This document shows positions 59,670 to 64,000 of a DNA stretch of 64,000 bases, in pieces (the stretch's first letter is position 1; each line of letters begins with the position of its first letter). The DNA is taken from positions 24,625,082 through 24,689,081 of the forward strand of contig NC_058057.1 of assembly GCF_020085105.1 (NCBI RefSeq). The letters run 5' to 3'. The notes below the pieces were generated by a model. It was given only the letters and a program-made list of their open reading frames with translations, had not been told where the DNA came from and did no database searches. The stretch comes from Siniperca chuatsi. Lineage: Eukaryota; Chordata; Actinopteri; Centrarchiformes; Sinipercidae. Both the position numbers and the translations under genes were made by a program.

Positions 59670-60080
59670 ATCAGCCAATCAGCATGCTAGCATGCTCACA
59701 ATGCTAATGCCAGTATGCTAATGCTGAGCAGGTACTGTATAATGCTTACTTGTTCACCATCTTAGTTATTGTGTTGGCATGCTAAAATTTGCTAATTAGC
59801 ACCAAACACCAAGTACAGAATGTCATTAGTTTTGCAGATATTTGGTCATAAACCAAAGTATTGGACACATTTGTGACCTGATGGTGGCGCTAGATGGAAA
59901 GTTAAGAAATCACCAAAGTGATCGCATTGCATCCTGAGAAGAACATGAATGTCTGTACAAAATTTCATGTCAATTCATCAGGAGTTGTTGAGATATTTCA
60001 GACTGGAGCAACGTGATGAACCGACCAACCGACCGACATTTCTATCCCTAGAGCCGCTGCTAGCATGGCTAAAAATACAG
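59670..60080 (-). repeat. Teleost dispersed repeat (same family as 5088-5790)
   Basis: CAGCATGCTAGCATGCTCAC, TGATGGTGGCGCTAGATGGA and CCTAGAGCCGCTGCTAGCAT in the usual order, opposite orientation. Confidence 0.65.
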
Positions 60081-61408
60081 AGGTATAAATGATGTGATCC
60101 ACAATATTCCTTAAAAGGAGAAATGTCATCAAAGAGAAAATATATCATGTTAGAGAAAACAGAAATTATTTGGTAGAAACTGAAGCATTTTGGCTTTGTG
60201 AATGTGATATTTGTCCAAGAGACAGTAACTATATTTGATATGAATGCTATAAGATGATATGATATGAAGATCATACTCTATTTAAGACATAACTCTCAAA
60301 AACAAAATAAATGAGAAGTGGCCTCATTCTTCTTTTTGTAGAAGGAACAAAAAAGGGAAATTACAGGTCTAAATTTGTTGCAAGGACAGTAAATGTGCAA
60401 TTCTCATCAGAATAAGGAACTGACAGCTCACTAACCACTCACACCATCATGTCATCATGTTAAGGCTTTATATCAGCTGGTTATTGTGGTTTCAATCTGT
60501 TCTTTGTTAGTTGTTTTTATTTGAGTTTATTTGAGATATTTGAGCCTCTGGCCTCTGATGGATTTGTAGCTCTGTGGGTATGTTGCACTGAGCACATAAT
60601 CTACATACTCTACTCCAACTCTTTTTTTTTTTTTTTTGGTGGTACACATCACTGAAACTGTTAATGATTAATACAATAATGACAATGACTGATGGCCATT
60701 GTAGTCCTGTATCTGCACTGGAAGCGATCCCCACTCCAGTAGCGGAGCAGAGCAGTAAACAACTCCGTGCTTCGGCTTCTATGGAAATCAAAACGAGCAC
60801 GGTTGGCTCTCGCCTGGTTGTTGCTCACATTGCATCAGAGGATATTTGCATAAAGTTGAGCTTTTCTCAACCTTTTACATGCAACTCTGGACTATAAATC
60901 AAAACCTGCACCTTAGGTGTCTGTAACAGGACTCCTGTTCACCCCTTCTGTCAAGCATAAATACGGCTTGGATAGCTGTCCAAAATCCTAACAGAAAAAA
61001 AAACATCTTTAGATCATCATCATTAGAAAATCTTAGTAACACTTATTGTATGGGTCTTACAGTTTCCTAATAACTTCCTAAAAAGAAACTGATAGCTGTA
61101 AGTTCTTAAAAAGGTTCCTAGAAATGACTATATGTCGTTTGGTGCTAATTATAGAAAAACTAAAACAATTTCGATGGACACACTATCAATAAGTTTCAGT
61201 TAATTTGTTGCTTAACCTTCTAATGTAACTGTCTTCACATCAGTGCAGTTTTTCTTTCTGTGAAACTACAGCAAATAATTTCAACAAATGTGGAGAAATC
61301 TGAAAATGTATTTATTACTAAATTTCATTTCCAAAAATAATTTATTAAGAATTTACAGGACCAATTAACTCAAACATTACCCTCCATAGGATCATTTACA
61401 GGCCGCTG

Positions 61409-61428
61409 TGACCTCTGATCCCTGACCT
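61409..61428 (+). promoter_or_regulatory. Two AGGTCA half-sites upstream of gene D
   Basis: TGACCT at 61409-61414 and 61423-61428 (AGGTCA on the minus strand), 8 bp apart, about 320 bp before the ATG. This corresponds to the DR1 sites of gene A and pseudogene G, with widened spacing. Confidence 0.35.
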
Positions 61429-61625
61429 CTTTACTGTTGGTTTCTTCCACGACTGCTGATCATTTGTATTGCTGATGGATTAGTAATATAGTGTTTAATC
61501 CGGTGTAAATCAGTGTGGATGAGAGTGTTAACTAAATGGCTAAAAAAAAAAGATGATTTAGGCTGAGCATCCGCCAGTGTAAATTGAGCAACATAAAAAA
61601 AGAGACAAAATGTAGACAGTCACAA

Positions 61626-61662
61626 TGAGGAAGTGACACATAACCCATCACAGGGAGTAGAT
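61626..61662 (+). promoter_or_regulatory. Conserved ETS-type promoter block of gene D
   Basis: TGAGGAAGTGACACATAACC and then CATCACAGGGAGTAGATT, about 85 bp before the ATG. The PU.1-like half is perfect; the second ETS core is changed from GGAAG to GGGAG. Confidence 0.55.
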
Positions 61663-61746
61663 TCTTCATTTCACATTTAACAGGCTCCAGTTCAGAGACT
61701 CTGACAGTTAATAGCTGAGAAGGGGCAGAAAAAGACTCAAGGACAA

Positions 61747-63592
61747 TGGCTGAAATCAGATGGATTAAAACGTCTTCATTTCTGATGCTGCTGCTTCACT
61801 TTACAGGTAAGGATACTTATAACATGTTTATGACCAACAGAAACATTACAAAACAAATTTCTGTTGGATCTTAAATTATCCACAAAATCTCAACATGAAG
61901 GCCATATTGATATTTAATCTTATTTTTCTCCTCTTTTCAACAGCGGTGACTGGACAATATTCTTCCTTCCTTGTCCTTGATGGAGATGAAGTCACTTTGC
62001 CTTGTGAAAATGTGATAGATGGTCAGGACAAATGTGACCGTACTAACTGGCGCTTCACTGATTCAGGATACACAGCAGCAGTACAGCTGGTTAGACGGGG
62101 GCAGATTGGTGAAAACGCAAAAGCAAAATCAGACAGACTGAGCGTTACAGCGAGCTGTTCTCTGGTTATAAAGAAGGTCACAGCTGAGGATGTTGGTCAC
62201 TACACCTGCAGACAGCTCAGATCAGGACGACAAGATGCTGATGTTTATCTGTCTGTTGTTACCAGTGAGTATTTACATCATAATCTTTTCATCTCAAACT
62301 GTCTTTTTAGAACAATATACTGAAACATTACAATAATTATGATCACACTGATGAAGATAATTTCACTCTTTTTGTCTTTCTCTCATGATATCTCCATCTT
62401 CTCCAGTGACTGAACATGAGGACCCTGATAAGGTGACGTTCACCTGCTCTGTGTCGACATATGTAGGGTGTAGACACACAGTGAAGTGGCTGTATGAGGG
62501 TAAAGATGTGGACAAAGACAACAAAGACATGAAGACATCGCAGTCTGACTGCACAGTTACTGTGACATTTCTAACGTCTTATGTCAAGCAGAAGTCAAAA
62601 TATCAGGAGTTGTTCAAATGTGAAGTGACTGATATTTACAGTGGAAAAGTGCAGCGGTTTCCCTTCAGCCCTCAGTCCTCAGGTGAGAAACCAGGTGAAA
62701 AAATATCACTTTATCCTGATGTAACAACTAAACTACATCTGATTATTTGATGGATTTTAAGTTTTAAAATGACATCATTCTTTCTCATTTATAAACATGA
62801 GGTATTTTCTCATTTTACAGTTTTTAATTTGTCAGGTGGAGATGCAACTGCGACACAAGAAGGTGAGAAACAAAGTAGCTACAAACCAAACTCATAACAT
62901 CTTAAGAAAAACATTGATGTTAGCAGGTATAATGTTTACTGTGTTAACCATCTTAGTTTACTGTCATTAAACTAATGTCATTAGTTTTTTTGGTTATAAA
63001 CTGAAGTATTGGAAAAATTTAAATTTTGACCTGATAATGGTGTTAGATGAAAGTTCAGGGGATCACCACAGTTGTTGCAATTTATCCTGAGGGAAATATG
63101 AATGTCTGAACAAATTTCATCCAACAGTTGTTGAGATATTTCAGTCTGGACCAAAGCGGTCGACATTGCCATCCCTCGATCCATTAGCACGGCAAAACAT
63201 GTGTCTTGTGCTTCTGATGTTTCGCTAATGACATTATTTTTCTGTTCCACGGCTCGTACAGATTGTTCTGCTCTGAGCTACATAATGTTGGTTATGCGTG
63301 TGGCTGAACTCGTCCTGATCACTGCGATTACTGTTCTTCTCATCAGAGCTCGAGGTGAGAAACATTTGTTTCGACTGATTAACACAAACTGTAAGTTTAG
63401 AGCTGAAATGTTTCTCTGGGCTTTAAACACTTCCTCTCTCAGTGGCAGAAACACAGTAACTGATGGTGCGTTCAGGTGCTGTCAGATTATTTCTTATGTC
63501 CTTTTGTTAAATGTGGGTCAGTGCTGTGAAAGTTGTCAGTTACAGTGTGTCAGAGTGAGGGTTTGTTTGTGTTGTGTTTCACAGGTGCATGA
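61747..63592 (+). CDS. Ig-superfamily receptor gene D with charged TM segment and minimal tail
   Basis: Exons: 61747-61807 (same signal exon as gene B), 61944-62264 (V-like; KCDRTNW, TASCSLVI, GHYTC), 62407-62682 (second Ig, FTCSVSTYVGCRHTVKW), 62836-62862 (short stalk GDATATQE), 63262-63354 (TM) and 63585-63592. Total 786 nt, 261 residues. The TM exon differs from all paralogues: ALSYIMLVMRVAELVLITAI has Arg and Glu inside the membrane stretch, as in receptors that pair with signalling adaptors. It ends in phase 1, while the tail exon of the family is read in phase 0, so normal joining gives Gly-Ala-stop and almost no cytoplasmic tail. The VHDDEDEDDGEL sequence is still present downstream. 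An activating partner to genes E and F is inferred. Adaptor and ligand are unknown. Confidence 0.78.
62925..63195 (-). repeat. Teleost dispersed repeat (same family as 5088-5790)
   Basis: Located in the stalk-TM intron of gene D: CTGATAATGGTGTTAGATGA, TTGTTGAGATATTTCAGTCT, CCATCCCTCGATCC. Shares origin with the intron repeat of gene B. Confidence 0.6.
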
Positions 63593-64000
63593 TGATGAAG
63601 ATGAAGATGATGGTGAACTATGAAAACTTTGGAGACCCTTCTGCCTCAGTCAGACTCCGCTGATCAACAACTTCCATATCAACATCAACTCACCAGAGAA
63701 AAGACTCCACTGCAGTTAAATAACAGCACGTTTACACGAGCAGTTGAAGCCTTTAGATAACAGAAATCTAACGAGATCATTTTGGGTTTTTTATTACTGA
63801 TTGTTTTTGTTTTTATTTATCAGTGTGAGAAATGTTTGTGTGCTCAGCCATTTCTATTTCAGTCTGACTTTGGACAACAATATTCAATATCAGGAAGCCC
63901 ACTGTGAGTTTCATAAAATGTCTTTTCCTGCTTCAGTTCAGAAGACAGCAGCTGGATTTCAACTTCATTTAACAGGAACGAGCATTTAACGCTTCCAGCT

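Larger units (their letters stand above)
55473..61408. other. pnrc1 3' UTR and gene-poor interval before gene D
   Basis: A possible 3' UTR end is AATAAA at 57936-57941; earlier ends are possible. Also present are a MITE at 56885-57178, a TA microsatellite at 58691-58713 and a dispersed repeat at 59670-60080. 61060-61390 mirrors 8860-9030 (gene B upstream region). No further gene is supported. Confidence 0.5.

Noticed and set aside
1-64000. tRNA, rRNA, CRISPR arrays
   Set aside because: I looked for tRNA B-box-like GGTTCRANNCC, rRNA-like stretches and regularly spaced repeats. Only microsatellites and dispersed repeats were found.

Overview
The window is nuclear DNA of a ray-finned fish, most likely a percomorph teleost. 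The evidence is short GT-AG introns, a finTRIM-type gene, a tandem family of two-domain immunoglobulin (Ig) receptors of the kind expanded in such fish, a crip2 gene, and dense teleost interspersed repeats. There is nothing prokaryotic: no operons, CRISPR arrays or rRNA.

Layout. 1-33.3 kb is an immune-gene cluster read mostly on the minus strand. It holds gene A (cut by the left edge), complete gene B, truncated copy C', a HIPK-like kinase pseudogene, a plus-strand finTRIM gene with a broken sibling, complete gene E with two tyrosine motifs in its tail, Ig pseudogene G, and complete gene F with a VYYENL motif. 33.4-39.6 kb has repeats only. 39.7-48.8 kb is crip2 (eight exons, two LIM domains) and 52.0-55.5 kb is a two-exon pnrc1-like gene, both on the plus strand. 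55.5-61.4 kb has repeats only. At 61.7-63.6 kb a further Ig receptor, gene D, lies on the plus strand, so the two framework genes are flanked by inverted members of one Ig family.

The Ig family shares one plan: signal exon, V-like exon, second Ig exon, a variable Thr/Pro stalk exon, a transmembrane (TM) exon, a small basic exon and a tail exon. Introns are mostly phase 1. The members look like a paired receptor set. E and F carry inhibitory-type tyrosine motifs. B and C' have a tail frame ending early, with a relic of the tyrosine region out of frame. D has a different TM exon with Arg and Glu inside the membrane segment and almost no tail. Upstream of most signal exons sits a conserved block with RUNX/ETS- and PU.1-like sites, and about 0.2-0.3 kb upstream of several are AGGTCA half-sites. 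This is the most coherent less-described system in the window.

Mobile DNA: a solo LTR with a 5-bp target duplication, fragments of Gypsy-type elements, a truncated Penelope-like element with a hammerhead-like 3' motif, a hAT-like MITE family and several unnamed teleost repeats. A 2.4-kb segmental duplication links gene B to copy C'. Exon coordinates were placed by hand from splice motifs and homology between copies. No database search was possible, so family names rest on recognition.
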